Assembly (NCBI GenBank): GCA_947504025.1 | Contig: CANNFX010000004.1 | Span: 62,001-126,000, forward strand | Direction: 5' to 3' | Length of the DNA: 64,000 nt | Source of the DNA: an uncultured Sphingomonadaceae bacterium | GTDB lineage: Bacteria; Pseudomonadota; Alphaproteobacteria; Sphingomonadales; Sphingomonadaceae | Position numbers and translations under genes: made by a program | The notes under the pieces: model-generated | Seen by the model: the letters and a program-made list of their open reading frames with translations, nothing else | Databases searched by the model: none | What the model was told of the DNA's origin: nothing | Part shown: piece by piece, positions 18,228-27,026 of the stretch | How the letters are laid out: each line of letters opens with the position of its first letter | Numbering within the stretch: the stretch's first letter is position 1

Positions 18228-18253
18228 AAGGGGAGGGCTGGGGCTCTCCCTTT
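18228..18253 (+). terminator. Imperfect intrinsic terminator between convergent genes
   Basis: AAGGGGAG pairs imperfectly with CTCTCCCTT across GGCTGGGG, followed by TTTCTAT. It lies in the 45 bases between the exported-protein gene and the end of the beta-lactamase operon. Confidence 0.5.
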
Positions 18254-19159
18254 CTATATTGGTCGAGCAGAAGTCGCGGCAATCGCACCCAAAGCGGCCA
18301 GAACCGCGGCGCTGTTTGCCTCAACCCGGCTGTGTACTTCTTCAAGGCGGAGGTAGCCCGTGACGATCAGCGGCGCGCCGACTGGTGGCTCAGCGAAGGC
18401 GATGTCGACATAGATGCTGCCCATGCCTTCCGCGAAGCCGGTTCCGGTCTTGTCGCCTGCCGCCCAACCATCAGGAATGCCGCCGCGAATGCGGTTCATG
18501 CCGGTGTCCGTAAGGATCATCCATTCGCGCAAGGTCTGCCGCATCTTGCCGGGCAGAGCGTAACCATAGAGCAAGGCCTGCACCGTCTTCGCCATGGCGC
18601 GCGGCGTGGTTGTGTCGCGCACTTCACCGGGCGGGACGAAATTCAGATTGGTTTCGAAGCGGTCGAGTCGGCTTACATCGTCGCCAATCGAACGCCAGAA
18701 GGCAGTCATTGCTTCAGGGCCGCCAAACTGCCTCAGTAAGATATTGGCTGCCGCATTGTCGCTCTTGGTCAATGTAGTTTTTGCCAGATCGGCAATCGTC
18801 ATTGTCTGGCCTACCCGTTCTTTGGTCACGGGAGAGTATGAAGTGATATCGCCTGCCGTTACAGGCAATGCCTTATCCAACGCGTCGCCGCCATTCGCGG
18901 CACGCTGCATCGCCAACGCCGCCAAGGACAGCTTGAAGGACGAGCAATGAGCGAAGCGTTCATCCATCCGGTTGCCGAAGATTTCTCCGTTACCGGTATT
19001 GAGCACCGCCGCGCCCAAAGCGCCGCCGCTTTCGCCTTCGAGCGACCGCACCCGGGCAGCAGCATTGAAGGACGGGGCTGCATTGACACAACCACCGAGT
19101 GCGCTCGCCGCGATGATCGCACTGCTTCCGGCGAGAATGGTCCGGCGATCAAGGGTCAT
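18254..19159 (-). CDS. Class A serine beta-lactamase
   Basis: 301 residues with every class A signature: S73-S-F-K76 (active serine and lysine), S133-D-N135, the omega-loop E169-T-N-L-N173 with the deacylating glutamate, and K237-T-G239. The N-terminus carries twin arginines and a hydrophobic stretch ending in LGGC, so it should be an exported lipoprotein anchored at Cys24. A Cys precedes the active serine (Cys72), as in some carbapenemases, but no partner Cys follows KTG, so their disulfide is absent. It hydrolyses beta-lactams; the spectrum cannot be read. It is the last gene of the DUF58/MoxR operon, its start overlapping the GNAT stop (ATGA). No ampR-like regulator is nearby. Confidence 0.9.
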   Translation of the reverse strand: MTLDRRTILAGSSAIIAASALGGCVNAAPSFNAAARVRSLEGESGGALGAAVLNTGNGEIFGNRMDERFAHCSSFKLSLAALAMQRAANGGDALDKALPVTAGDITSYSPVTKERVGQTMTIADLAKTTLTKSDNAAANILLRQFGGPEAMTAFWRSIGDDVSRLDRFETNLNFVPPGEVRDTTTPRAMAKTVQALLYGYALPGKMRQTLREWMILTDTGMNRIRGGIPDGWAAGDKTGTGFAEGMGSIYVDIAFAEPPVGAPLIVTGYLRLEEVHSRVEANSAAVLAALGAIAATSARPI

Positions 19160-19623
19160 AGGTTGAGCTCCATGCAGACGCTGAATTTGTCAGACACATA
19201 ATCGCCGAAGGCGCCGCATTCGGCAAATCCATAACTGGCATAGAGCCGCGTTGCATCGCTAAATTGCACAGGCCTGCCAGTTTCTAGCCCGACCCATGAA
19301 TAGCCGCGCCGCCTTGCTTCATCGAGCAGTGCGACCAACATCGCCCGGCCTGCACCTTTGCCGCGAAATACCGAGGCTGCCCGCATCGCTTTTAGCTCGC
19401 CGCGCTTATCGTCCAGATGTTTCAACGCACCGCATGCGGCCAGTTGGCCGTCAGCCCAAGCGGTGAAGAAACTCACATCCGCCTGTTGGAGACGCTCCGG
19501 TGGTAGCGAGTTCACTTTGCAGGACGGCGACCAGCTATGCATTTCCGCCAAATGCAGATCGAGCAATTCCCTGACTTCGGGGCCTGACAGATCGTCCGGG
19601 CGAATGTCATAGTCTATTCTCAT
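19156..19623 (-). CDS. GNAT-family N-acetyltransferase
   Basis: 155 residues, one GNAT domain. Motif A is SVFRGKGAGRAMLVALLDEA and motif B is RLYASYGFAECGAF. The N-terminus (LLDLHLAEMHSWSP) and GELKAMRA fit the common putative acetyltransferase family of proteobacteria. The acceptor is unknown. Its start overlaps the RDD gene stop and its stop overlaps the beta-lactamase start by 4 bases each, so it is translationally linked to both. Confidence 0.85.
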   Translation of the reverse strand: MRIDYDIRPDDLSGPEVRELLDLHLAEMHSWSPSCKVNSLPPERLQQADVSFFTAWADGQLAACGALKHLDDKRGELKAMRAASVFRGKGAGRAMLVALLDEARRRGYSWVGLETGRPVQFSDATRLYASYGFAECGAFGDYVSDKFSVCMELNL

Positions 19624-20528
19624 GCGTGCTTATCCGCCTTGCGTTTACCGAACCGCATATCGCGTTCCAGTTTGGCCCGCAATTGCGCGTAAAATGCTTC
19701 CAAAAACGCGCGCTCGTCTCCCGATCCGGCATTCCAGCCCAGCTTTCGGCAGATCGTTTCCTGCACTGCTTCTAGGGCTTCCGGCCTGTCATCTCGTAGC
19801 ACACGCTCCAGTGTTTGTAGTTCAAACTCGCCGTAAACCATCAGGTCATCGTCATCGAACGTATAGCGCGTTCCGGTGATGCCGCTGGTGGCGGTGTGGC
19901 TCGCTGCGCCAGCGGCCGAAAGGGCCTCCGCCAATTTACGGCGCGGTGCTTCGATCACCCAAGTCCCGGCGACGAGATCACCCGCCCGTAGATTGTCGCG
20001 GTTGAAGACGGGGAACAGAAGGAAGACTGCAAACCAAGCCGCCGCCGCGAGGCTGGCCATACCGCCTTCGCCAGCCGACGCGGTAAAGATAAAACTGATT
20101 GGTACGAACAGTTCGATTTGGCGCATCAGATTTCGTGCGATGATGGCTTCTGATGTCAGTCGCTGCGTACCATGTGCCGCAACTCTGATCCCGGTCGCGC
20201 GCTTGCCGGGCGTGGCTCCGCGTGCGCCCATTTCAAAGAATATAAAGTAGAAATTGTAGGCGAGAAACACCGCGATGATCCACAGCACCGCGATGAACTC
20301 GACCACTTGCGAATTGCTGCTTTCTGCATCCATTACGCTGATGCCGAGCCATGCCAGCAGCAGCGTGACGACAATCACAGCGGTGTTGATGATGATGTAA
20401 TCAAGAATGATCGCACCGGCGCGGGAACCAAGCGGCGCAAGCGTAACCGGCAACGAAACACCCTCGGGCGTCACCAGCATACGCTTGCGCTTGTTTTCGC
20501 GCTGCTTCCAAGGTGTCGCAGCGCTCAT
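19620..20528 (-). CDS. RDD-family membrane protein
   Basis: 302 residues. An RDD domain spans about 25-180: GSRAGAIILDYIIIN on the first helix, then GATPGKRATGIRV between helices 2 and 3. Three to four membrane helices are visible. The C-terminal cytoplasmic tail (about 120 residues) is soluble and rich in charged residues (ERVLRDDRPEALEAV). Some RDD proteins are Na+/H+ exchangers, but the role here is unknown. Pairing with a SpoIIM-like gene (ATGA overlap) is common in this operon type. Confidence 0.85.
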   Translation of the reverse strand: MSAATPWKQRENKRKRMLVTPEGVSLPVTLAPLGSRAGAIILDYIIINTAVIVVTLLLAWLGISVMDAESSNSQVVEFIAVLWIIAVFLAYNFYFIFFEMGARGATPGKRATGIRVAAHGTQRLTSEAIIARNLMRQIELFVPISFIFTASAGEGGMASLAAAAWFAVFLLFPVFNRDNLRAGDLVAGTWVIEAPRRKLAEALSAAGAASHTATSGITGTRYTFDDDDLMVYGEFELQTLERVLRDDRPEALEAVQETICRKLGWNAGSGDERAFLEAFYAQLRAKLERDMRFGKRKADKHA

Positions 20529-21583
20529 GGGGTTTCGATCCGCGGCCTGCGCCCGAGACCGGCGAAATAGAGCAACCAGAACAGCAACATTCCGCCCCCG
20601 ACGGTAAAGCGCATCGCCGTGTCGCGGATCAGCTCACGGCCGAAGGATTCAAGCAAGCCGGCAAGGATCATCATGAAGATCACACCGATCATTACTTGTG
20701 CCCCGCGCCGGCCACTGGTTGCTGCTGCCGCCATGATTGAGCGGTTGCCGGGAAACGCCATTGATCGTCCGATATGCATGCCCGCCGCGCCCGACAGTAG
20801 GATAGCGAGAATTTCGGTCGTGCCGTGGATCGAAAGCCAAGCAGCGAATTCGGTGGTCAATCCCTGCGATGAAAACAGCCACAGCATCGCGCCGAGAACT
20901 GCTAGATTGTGCACCAGCAGCATCAGTGAAGGGATGCCGAATGCAAACCCAAGGGCAAAGGCGAGGATCGCGACCTGGGCGTTGTTGCTAAACAGTGATG
21001 CGCCGAAATAGGACAAGCCATCGGCGTTCTCTTGTGTGCCCAGTGTTTCGAGCAATTGCTCTCGGGTTGCGCCTGGAACGCGGCTGTCGGCGAACTGTCC
21101 GGGTACCAGCGCGTAATACCATTCGGTGTCCCGTGCAGAGAGTATCCAGCCGACGACTGCCCCTGCCACCATCACCGCGAAGCCGATGCAAATTTCTAGC
21201 CAGATTTCGCGAACGCTACGGCTCCATCCGCCGCCCAGAAATTCGCGCAGCCATCCGATGAAGCCCGTGCGTGGTCCATAAACTTGGAACCACGCCCGCT
21301 GGACGAGCGCTTCGAGATATTCGATCACGGATGCATCGAGCGAGGTTTCGCGCGCAACTGCTAGGCTGGACGCTGCAGTACGGTAAAGCGTCGGCAGGGC
21401 GAGGACGTCCTCATCCGGCATCTTGCGCATAAAGCCGCCTTCCATCCGGCGCAGGATGGCATCGAGCCGCTTCCACTCGTCTTCACGCTCCAGCCTGAAG
21501 CGATCTGAACGCAGTGCCGCGGCTTCAATATCAGGCGGCGGTGCGACTTCCGTCTTGCGGGCAAAGGGGTTTGAAATAGCCAT
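20525..21583 (-). CDS. Stage II sporulation protein M-like membrane protein
   Basis: 352 residues. A soluble N-terminal part (about 1-110, ERLDA-like helices with WKRLDAILRR) is followed by a DUF95/SpoIIM membrane domain with five or six helices. The hallmark segment IHGTTEILAILLSGAAGMHIG lies near residue 260. These proteins are not limited to spore formers; in proteobacteria they sit with MoxR and DUF58 genes. Function is unknown. Its ATG overlaps the DUF58 stop by one base (TGATG). Confidence 0.85.
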   Translation of the reverse strand: MAISNPFARKTEVAPPPDIEAAALRSDRFRLEREDEWKRLDAILRRMEGGFMRKMPDEDVLALPTLYRTAASSLAVARETSLDASVIEYLEALVQRAWFQVYGPRTGFIGWLREFLGGGWSRSVREIWLEICIGFAVMVAGAVVGWILSARDTEWYYALVPGQFADSRVPGATREQLLETLGTQENADGLSYFGASLFSNNAQVAILAFALGFAFGIPSLMLLVHNLAVLGAMLWLFSSQGLTTEFAAWLSIHGTTEILAILLSGAAGMHIGRSMAFPGNRSIMAAAATSGRRGAQVMIGVIFMMILAGLLESFGRELIRDTAMRFTVGGGMLLFWLLYFAGLGRRPRIETP

Positions 21584-22923
21584 CAGCCGATTGCCCCCGA
21601 GCGTTTGATTTCCAGATAGCGGTCAATCACGCGGTTGCCGATTTCGTCATAGGGCGCTTCGAGCACATTCACGCCCATCTGGCGAAGGCGCTGCAGCACG
21701 ACGGCGCGCTGCCGGGCCAATGTGTCGGCAGTTACGGCCATCGCAAGAGTGTCGAGATCGCTTGGATCAGCCTCGCTGATTTTGGTCAGCTCGGCATCTT
21801 CCATCACAACGAATAACACGAGGTGGCGGTCAACCAGACGGCCCACACTCTCGACCATCAATTCAGCGCCGGTCGGATCCTGGAAATCGGAGAACAAGAC
21901 GATCAGGCTGCGGCGTTGGAGACGCGAAGATAGCGTGGCGAGGGCGAGCGTGAAGTTGGGTTCCTCAAAACGGTAATCGAGTCCTGCGGCGGCTGACTGC
22001 AAATGATGAAAGGCACGGGAATCGCCCACGAAAGGCGTCGAAAGTTCGGGACGTCCTGCGAAGCCGAACAGAGAGACACGGTCGCCGCCTTTCAGCGCAA
22101 TATAGGATGCCGTCAGTGCCGCTGAGACCGCGCGGTCGATGCGCGGGACGCCGTCGACCGGTTCGCACATGGCCTGACCGCAATCGAAGGCGAAAACGAT
22201 CTGGTTGTTGCGCTCGCTCTCATTCTCGCGAGCATAGAGGCGGGTGTGACGTGCACTGGCCTTCCAGTCGATCCGGCGGCGGTCCATACCAGGCTCGTAC
22301 TCGCTGAGCGCTTCGAACTGCGTGCCTTCGCCGCGAATGCGCCGCGCGATCAGGCCAAATTGGGCATCGCGCAGAAATGTCTGCAAAGCGGGCGATCGCA
22401 CAGGCGACAGGTCGGGCCAGATACGAATTTCCTGCTCAAGATCGCGTTCCACCTGCCGGCAGCCAAGCCCCAGCGGCCCCCTCCAGCGCAGCCAAATACG
22501 GTTCAGATCAGCCGTGCCGCGCCGCATCGGTACAGGGTGAGTGGTGCCGTGCCATCCTTCGACATGGCGGGTAAGATCAACGGAAAGTTGACCGCCTTCG
22601 GCAAGACGCGGGTCGCAGGACAACGCCGCCCGCGCGCCGTGCCCGCCGCCAGCTATCCTCGCTACAATGCCGATTGTGACCGGATTGCCGATTTCGGAAT
22701 CCGCCGGCGCGGTTATCTCCACGTCTTCCAGACCGCCTGCAACCATTCCGTCGAGCAGCACCAGCAGCAGCAATGCCGCAGCCGCAGCGGGCGCGATGAT
22801 CCATGCACCGGGCGCCGTCGCTGCAACCACCAACGCAGCGGGCGCGGCGAGTGCTGCGATCCATGCCGCACGGGCCGACGGCACGATGGGGAAGGCCGGA
22901 ATAGAAGAGAGCAGACGTTTCAA
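21583..22923 (-). CDS. DUF58 / von Willebrand A-like protein
   Basis: 446 residues. Two N-terminal membrane helices (about 15-60) are followed by a soluble part. The DUF58 signature is FEALSEYEPGMDRRRIDWKAS, followed by a vWA-like domain with FAFDCGQAM (MIDAS-like DxxxS partly altered) and LIVLFSDFQDP. DUF58 proteins work with MoxR AAA+ ATPases, probably in assembly or quality control of envelope complexes. The start appears to be TTG 22923, 4 bases after the MoxR stop; no ATG is in a suitable place. Confidence 0.88.
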   Translation of the reverse strand: MKRLLSSIPAFPIVPSARAAWIAALAAPAALVVAATAPGAWIIAPAAAAALLLLVLLDGMVAGGLEDVEITAPADSEIGNPVTIGIVARIAGGGHGARAALSCDPRLAEGGQLSVDLTRHVEGWHGTTHPVPMRRGTADLNRIWLRWRGPLGLGCRQVERDLEQEIRIWPDLSPVRSPALQTFLRDAQFGLIARRIRGEGTQFEALSEYEPGMDRRRIDWKASARHTRLYARENESERNNQIVFAFDCGQAMCEPVDGVPRIDRAVSAALTASYIALKGGDRVSLFGFAGRPELSTPFVGDSRAFHHLQSAAAGLDYRFEEPNFTLALATLSSRLQRRSLIVLFSDFQDPTGAELMVESVGRLVDRHLVLFVVMEDAELTKISEADPSDLDTLAMAVTADTLARQRAVVLQRLRQMGVNVLEAPYDEIGNRVIDRYLEIKRSGAIG

Positions 22924-22927
22924 TGTA

Positions 22928-23890
22928 TCAGCGCGGTGCCTCTGTGGTTTCGACCAGTTCAGCGACCAGTTCTTCCATATCCCGGCCTTCGATTTCGGCG
23001 GCGGGTGAGAGCAATAGGCGGTGACGAAGGACGGAAATGGCGAGCGCCTTCACATCATCAGGGATCACATAGTCGCGGCCGGCGAGGGCTGCGCGGGCGC
23101 GGGCAGCGCGAGCGAGCAATACGGCGGCGCGCGGACTTGCGCCCGATGCCAGATCACCATGTTCGCGGGTCGAGCGGATCAGGCGGACGATGTAATCGGT
23201 GATATCTTGCGCCATGGTCACATCGTCGAGCGCTGCGGCGGCTTCGCCCAACCTGTCGGTACCCGTTACCGCTACGATTCCATAATCGGCAGCGCGAACC
23301 GGCCCGCCCTTATCGGCAAAGCGGGTGACGATGGCGGCCTCTTCGGTCTCGTCCGGATAGCCGACCAGCAGTTTGAACAGAAAGCGGTCGAGTTGCGCTT
23401 CGGGTAGCGGATAGACGCCCTGGTTCTCGATCGGGTTCTGCGTTGCGACCACGGTAAAATGTCCGGGTAGCGAGTGAGTCTCGCCGTCCAGAGTAACGCG
23501 GCGCTCCTGCATTGCCTCGAGCAAGGCGGCCTGCGTTTTGGGCGGTGTACGGTTGATCTCATCGGCTAGCAGCAGTTCGCAGAAAATCGGACCGCGTGTC
23601 AGAGTGAAGGCGCTGGTCTGGAAGTTGAACAGGTTCGAGCCAAGGATATCGCCCGGCAGCAAGTCCGGCGTAAACTGGATGCGGCCATAATCGAGGCCGA
23701 GCGCAGTCGCGAAACATTGCGCGAGGAAGGTCTTGGCCGTTCCCGGCGGACCTTCCAGCAGCACGTGGCCCTGACTGACCAGCGCTATCAGCAGATGTTC
23801 GACCGTTTCTTCTTGGCCAACGATGGCCTTCGCCACTTCGCCGCGTATCGACCCGGCCAGTGCCTGCAACTCGGCTAATGTCATGCTCAT
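22928..23890 (-). CDS. MoxR-family AAA+ ATPase
   Basis: 320 residues, complete. Walker A is LEGPPGTAKT, Walker B is LLLADEINRTPP, sensor 1 is TVVATQNPIE, and the family motif YPLPEAQLDRF is present. MoxR ATPases act as chaperones that activate or insert metal centres into partner complexes; here the likely partners are the DUF58 and DUF4350 products of the same operon. ATG 23890 overlaps the DUF4350 stop (ATGA). Confidence 0.95.
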   Translation of the reverse strand: MSMTLAELQALAGSIRGEVAKAIVGQEETVEHLLIALVSQGHVLLEGPPGTAKTFLAQCFATALGLDYGRIQFTPDLLPGDILGSNLFNFQTSAFTLTRGPIFCELLLADEINRTPPKTQAALLEAMQERRVTLDGETHSLPGHFTVVATQNPIENQGVYPLPEAQLDRFLFKLLVGYPDETEEAAIVTRFADKGGPVRAADYGIVAVTGTDRLGEAAAALDDVTMAQDITDYIVRLIRSTREHGDLASGASPRAAVLLARAARARAALAGRDYVIPDDVKALAISVLRHRLLLSPAAEIEGRDMEELVAELVETTEAPR

Positions 23891-25245
23891 CTTTCCAACA
23901 TCCTTTCGATGGATTTGAGTGCCTGCGCGCTGCGCAGCATCTCGCCCGGATCACGCGCTTCGCGCAATTTCCGTACATTTTCTGAATATGAGGGGGCGTC
24001 GGGCACTCGCTTGGCCAGCGCATCCTCCACCTGTGAAATATCGTCTGTGTTGCGTAAGCCCAGCGCTTCGGCAATGCGGCTGCTCACGAGCGTAGCGTAT
24101 GGCGCACCGACCAAATGCAGGCGCTTGGCACGCCGTATGAAACCTGCAGAATTTTCGACCAGTTGGCTTTTGCCGAATGCGATTTGGCGACCCTCATGCA
24201 CAGGCGGACCAAAGCGGCGGAATGCGCGCCAGCCAATCGCGATTAGAGCTATGACCAAACAGATGGTTGCTGCGAGAAAAGGCGGCGAGAAAGCGAGTGT
24301 CAGCAAGTTCTTCGAAGTGCCAAGTCCATTCAATGTCATGTCAAATACGATGGGCAGGTCTTCATCATCGAGCGCTGCATCGATCATTGCATGGGCGATT
24401 TCGGCATTGGCACGGTTTGCGAAGCCCCAATTGTTGAACAAATCCGGCTCTGCCACGATGACGACATTGTATTGCGAGTACTCAACATCGTCATCATCAT
24501 CATAGCCAGGCTCCACTCTGCCTGCGAAATCGTCCAGCAGCGGATAATATCCATCGTCGAGGAACCCTGCGAGTGTTTGGTTCTTGGCATCGCGCACCAG
24601 CGTTACCACATTGCCTGAGCTGATGGTCTGGACGGCATCCGCACTCGGCAATTTCCCGTCTCGCCCATTCGCCCGCCACGTCGGCAGCGGGCCTGTTGGC
24701 TCGGCCGCCTCGCCTCGCGGCTCGCGCTCTTGTTCATCCAGTCTCGTATCGAGTTCGGACAGATTGAGGCTATCCATATCCCAATCAGGCGAAGCCGCGC
24801 CTTGCAGCGTGACCCATCCATCCTGAGCTTCATCTGCACCCGGTATGCCGGTCGGTATCTGGCTTGCAATCCATTTGGGCATGATGATCAGTGTCGGTCC
24901 GGTGAACCGGCGGTTGTCGATGATTTGACCAAGTTCTTCGCTATCAATGTAGTGCGGTGGGGTTAGTATCAGCAGCGTGCTATCATCTAGGGCTCCTTTC
25001 GAGCGTGAACGCACAACATCATGGCCTTCCGCTTCGAGGTAATCCGCCAGGGCCGCATAGCCATTCAGACCTGATCCGCTGACATGGCCGCCGCCATCAT
25101 TGATATCGCGGCCCGTATTTCCTGTGCCTATGAAATAGAGCGTGGCGAGAAACGCCGCGAAGCCGAACACCAGCAGTGCCAGCACCACGCGCGGGTTAAA
25201 TGTCCCTTGGGCCTTTGCAGGAGGAGTTGCAGCTATCTCACTCAT
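23887..25245 (-). CDS. DUF4350 domain membrane protein
   Basis: 452 residues. One N-terminal helix (VVLALLVFGFAAFLATLYFIG) anchors a periplasmic DUF4350 region: SGLNGYAALADYLEAEGHDV, then LLILTPPHYID. A second helix (ATICLVIALIAIGW, near residue 330) precedes a cytoplasmic helical tail. This topology is usual for the DUF4350 member of MoxR operons. The chosen ATG 25245 overlaps the DUF4129 stop (ATGA); the frame stays open 16 codons upstream but overlaps the previous gene. Function unknown. Confidence 0.85.
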   Translation of the reverse strand: MSEIAATPPAKAQGTFNPRVVLALLVFGFAAFLATLYFIGTGNTGRDINDGGGHVSGSGLNGYAALADYLEAEGHDVVRSRSKGALDDSTLLILTPPHYIDSEELGQIIDNRRFTGPTLIIMPKWIASQIPTGIPGADEAQDGWVTLQGAASPDWDMDSLNLSELDTRLDEQEREPRGEAAEPTGPLPTWRANGRDGKLPSADAVQTISSGNVVTLVRDAKNQTLAGFLDDGYYPLLDDFAGRVEPGYDDDDDVEYSQYNVVIVAEPDLFNNWGFANRANAEIAHAMIDAALDDEDLPIVFDMTLNGLGTSKNLLTLAFSPPFLAATICLVIALIAIGWRAFRRFGPPVHEGRQIAFGKSQLVENSAGFIRRAKRLHLVGAPYATLVSSRIAEALGLRNTDDISQVEDALAKRVPDAPSYSENVRKLREARDPGEMLRSAQALKSIERMLER

Positions 25246-25976
25246 AGAGTTTCCAACGCGAAGTCGGCATAAGCGGCGCGGGCCGCCTGCCAATCGTCCG
25301 CGCCCAGCTGTTTGAGGGCGAACATGCTACGCTCAACCCGCTCCGAAATAGTAGTGAATGCTCCTCGAGCCGCCTCCGGCAGGGCAGGTAAAGCGGCAAT
25401 TTCGCGGGCGGTGCTCGACGGCTCAAGCCATTCTGGCCGCGATGCTGCGATTTGGCTCACGCTACGTTGCAGCAGCAAGTGTGTGGCTTCGTCATAATTG
25501 CCTTCGGCCGCCAGGCGGTCGGCGTCGGACAACAAGGCCAAGGCATCCTCGCGTTCAGGTGCCCACTCTTCATCGATAGTTTTCTCGCGCTTCGGGCCGC
25601 CAATGTAAGGTTCGACCAGCTTCCACAGAAGCCACAACAGCAGAGCGATTACACCCGCCAGCAGCACCCATTTGAGGACTGGCCAAATACCGATGAGGCC
25701 GCGACCGAGCGGCTCAAACAATTGCCCGATCCATTCGAACAGGTCTTGCAACCATGAGGGCGGTTCGGGTTTTGGTGTTGTTTCTACGGGACCAAATTGC
25801 AGCGCATCGTCAGCACGAATTTGCGACCAGCTGTCACCTGACGGCTCTGCAGCTGGAGCAGACACAACCTCAGCGGGGGTGTCGGCGACTTCGCCATCTA
25901 TGGCCTCTGGGCCTGATGTCTCGCTTGTCCCCGTCGTCACAGTGATCGTGGTGACATGGGCGGTGCGCCAGTGCAA
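25242..25976 (-). CDS. DUF4129 domain membrane protein
   Basis: Up to 244 residues. After a low-complexity N-terminus it has one membrane helix (VLKWVLLAGVIALLLWLLWKL) and a C-terminal DUF4129 region: ADRLAAEGNYDEATHLLLQRS, then RPEWLEPSSTAREIA. This is the first gene of the eight-gene operon. Its start is unclear: no ATG is available in frame after the pheA stop (the same frame), leaving TTG 25976 or GTG 25940. Only 15 bases separate it from pheA, so the operon may also be read from the pheA promoter. Confidence 0.8.
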   Translation of the reverse strand: MHWRTAHVTTITVTTGTSETSGPEAIDGEVADTPAEVVSAPAAEPSGDSWSQIRADDALQFGPVETTPKPEPPSWLQDLFEWIGQLFEPLGRGLIGIWPVLKWVLLAGVIALLLWLLWKLVEPYIGGPKREKTIDEEWAPEREDALALLSDADRLAAEGNYDEATHLLLQRSVSQIAASRPEWLEPSSTAREIAALPALPEAARGAFTTISERVERSMFALKQLGADDWQAARAAYADFALETL

Positions 25977-25991
25977 CGGGCGTGCTTCATC

Positions 25992-26888
25992 CTATCCGCG
26001 CTTTCTGGCTTGGGCGTAAGTGCCTAGGATGCGGAGTTCTTTGCAGTGAAAGGCAAGTTCTTCCAACGCGCGATCGACTGCAGCATCGCCGGGTGCACCG
26101 ATAATGTCGGCATAGAACATCGTGGCAGAGAAGCTCGCGCCCTTCTGGTAACTCTCCAACTTGGTCATATTGACGCTGTTGGTCGCAAAACCGCCCATTG
26201 CCTTATACAGGGCAGCCGGGATGTTCTTCACTTCGAAGATCAGCGTAGTCATCGCAACTTCGCCACCCAATTCGGCCGGGTCACGCCCTTCCTTAGCTAG
26301 AACGACGAAGCGGGTCATATTGTCGCGGGCGTCTTCAACCCGATCATCGATCACCTTCAGGCCGTAGAGATCTGCCGCTATCTTAGGCGCGATGGCCGCG
26401 ATAAATGGGTTTCCGCTATCGGCTACAAAGGCTGCTGCCCCTGCCGTGTCGCTGTAATTGATCGGCACGATCCCGCGTTCACGCAAATAATGACGTGATT
26501 GGCCTAGCGCCTGAGGATGACTGTAGGCTGCTTCGAATGGTCCTTTGTCATCGCGGGCCATCAGAGCGTGTGTGATCGGCATGAAATATTCAGCCACAAT
26601 CGCGAGGCCGCTTTCGGGCAATAGGAAGTGGATGTCTGCCACACGGCCATGCTGGCTGTTTTCGATTGGAATGATGGCGCAGCCCGCACGACCCTGTTTC
26701 ACCGCATCAATGGCGTCTTCGAAACTAAAGCTCGGCAATGGCAATGCTTCGGGCGCAAACTCCATCCCGGCACGATGCGAATTGGCACCCGGCGAGCCTT
26801 GCCAAGCTATGGCTCGCATCGGATCGGCGGCGGCCTCGGCACGCATTTTTTTAACCATGGCGAGGGCGGGGGCAGGAAAGCTTTGCAT
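25992..26888 (-). CDS. pheA: Prephenate dehydratase
   Basis: 298 residues: a stand-alone prephenate dehydratase with a C-terminal ACT domain and no chorismate mutase. It makes phenylpyruvate for phenylalanine synthesis. Motifs: AWQGSPGANSHRA at the start, CAIIPIENSQHGRV, and the catalytic NMTRFVVL. The ACT domain shows IPAALYKAMGGFATNSVNMTKLES, the Phe-binding site used for feedback control. ATG 26888 is used; GTG 26894 is an alternative. It is divergent from the cytochrome gene at 27027. Confidence 0.95.
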   Translation of the reverse strand: MQSFPAPALAMVKKMRAEAAADPMRAIAWQGSPGANSHRAGMEFAPEALPLPSFSFEDAIDAVKQGRAGCAIIPIENSQHGRVADIHFLLPESGLAIVAEYFMPITHALMARDDKGPFEAAYSHPQALGQSRHYLRERGIVPINYSDTAGAAAFVADSGNPFIAAIAPKIAADLYGLKVIDDRVEDARDNMTRFVVLAKEGRDPAELGGEVAMTTLIFEVKNIPAALYKAMGGFATNSVNMTKLESYQKGASFSATMFYADIIGAPGDAAVDRALEELAFHCKELRILGTYAQARKRG

Positions 26889-27026
26889 AATCACTGGCGA
26901 TTAGTGTCGGGAATAGCTGGCGGCAAGCGTCTTAGCCCCTTGCGAAGCGGCCACGTGCTGATTAGAGCGGCGACCAAGCAGCAAACTTATTACTGCACCC
27001 TATTATTAAGCACGGAATTTTACGCG

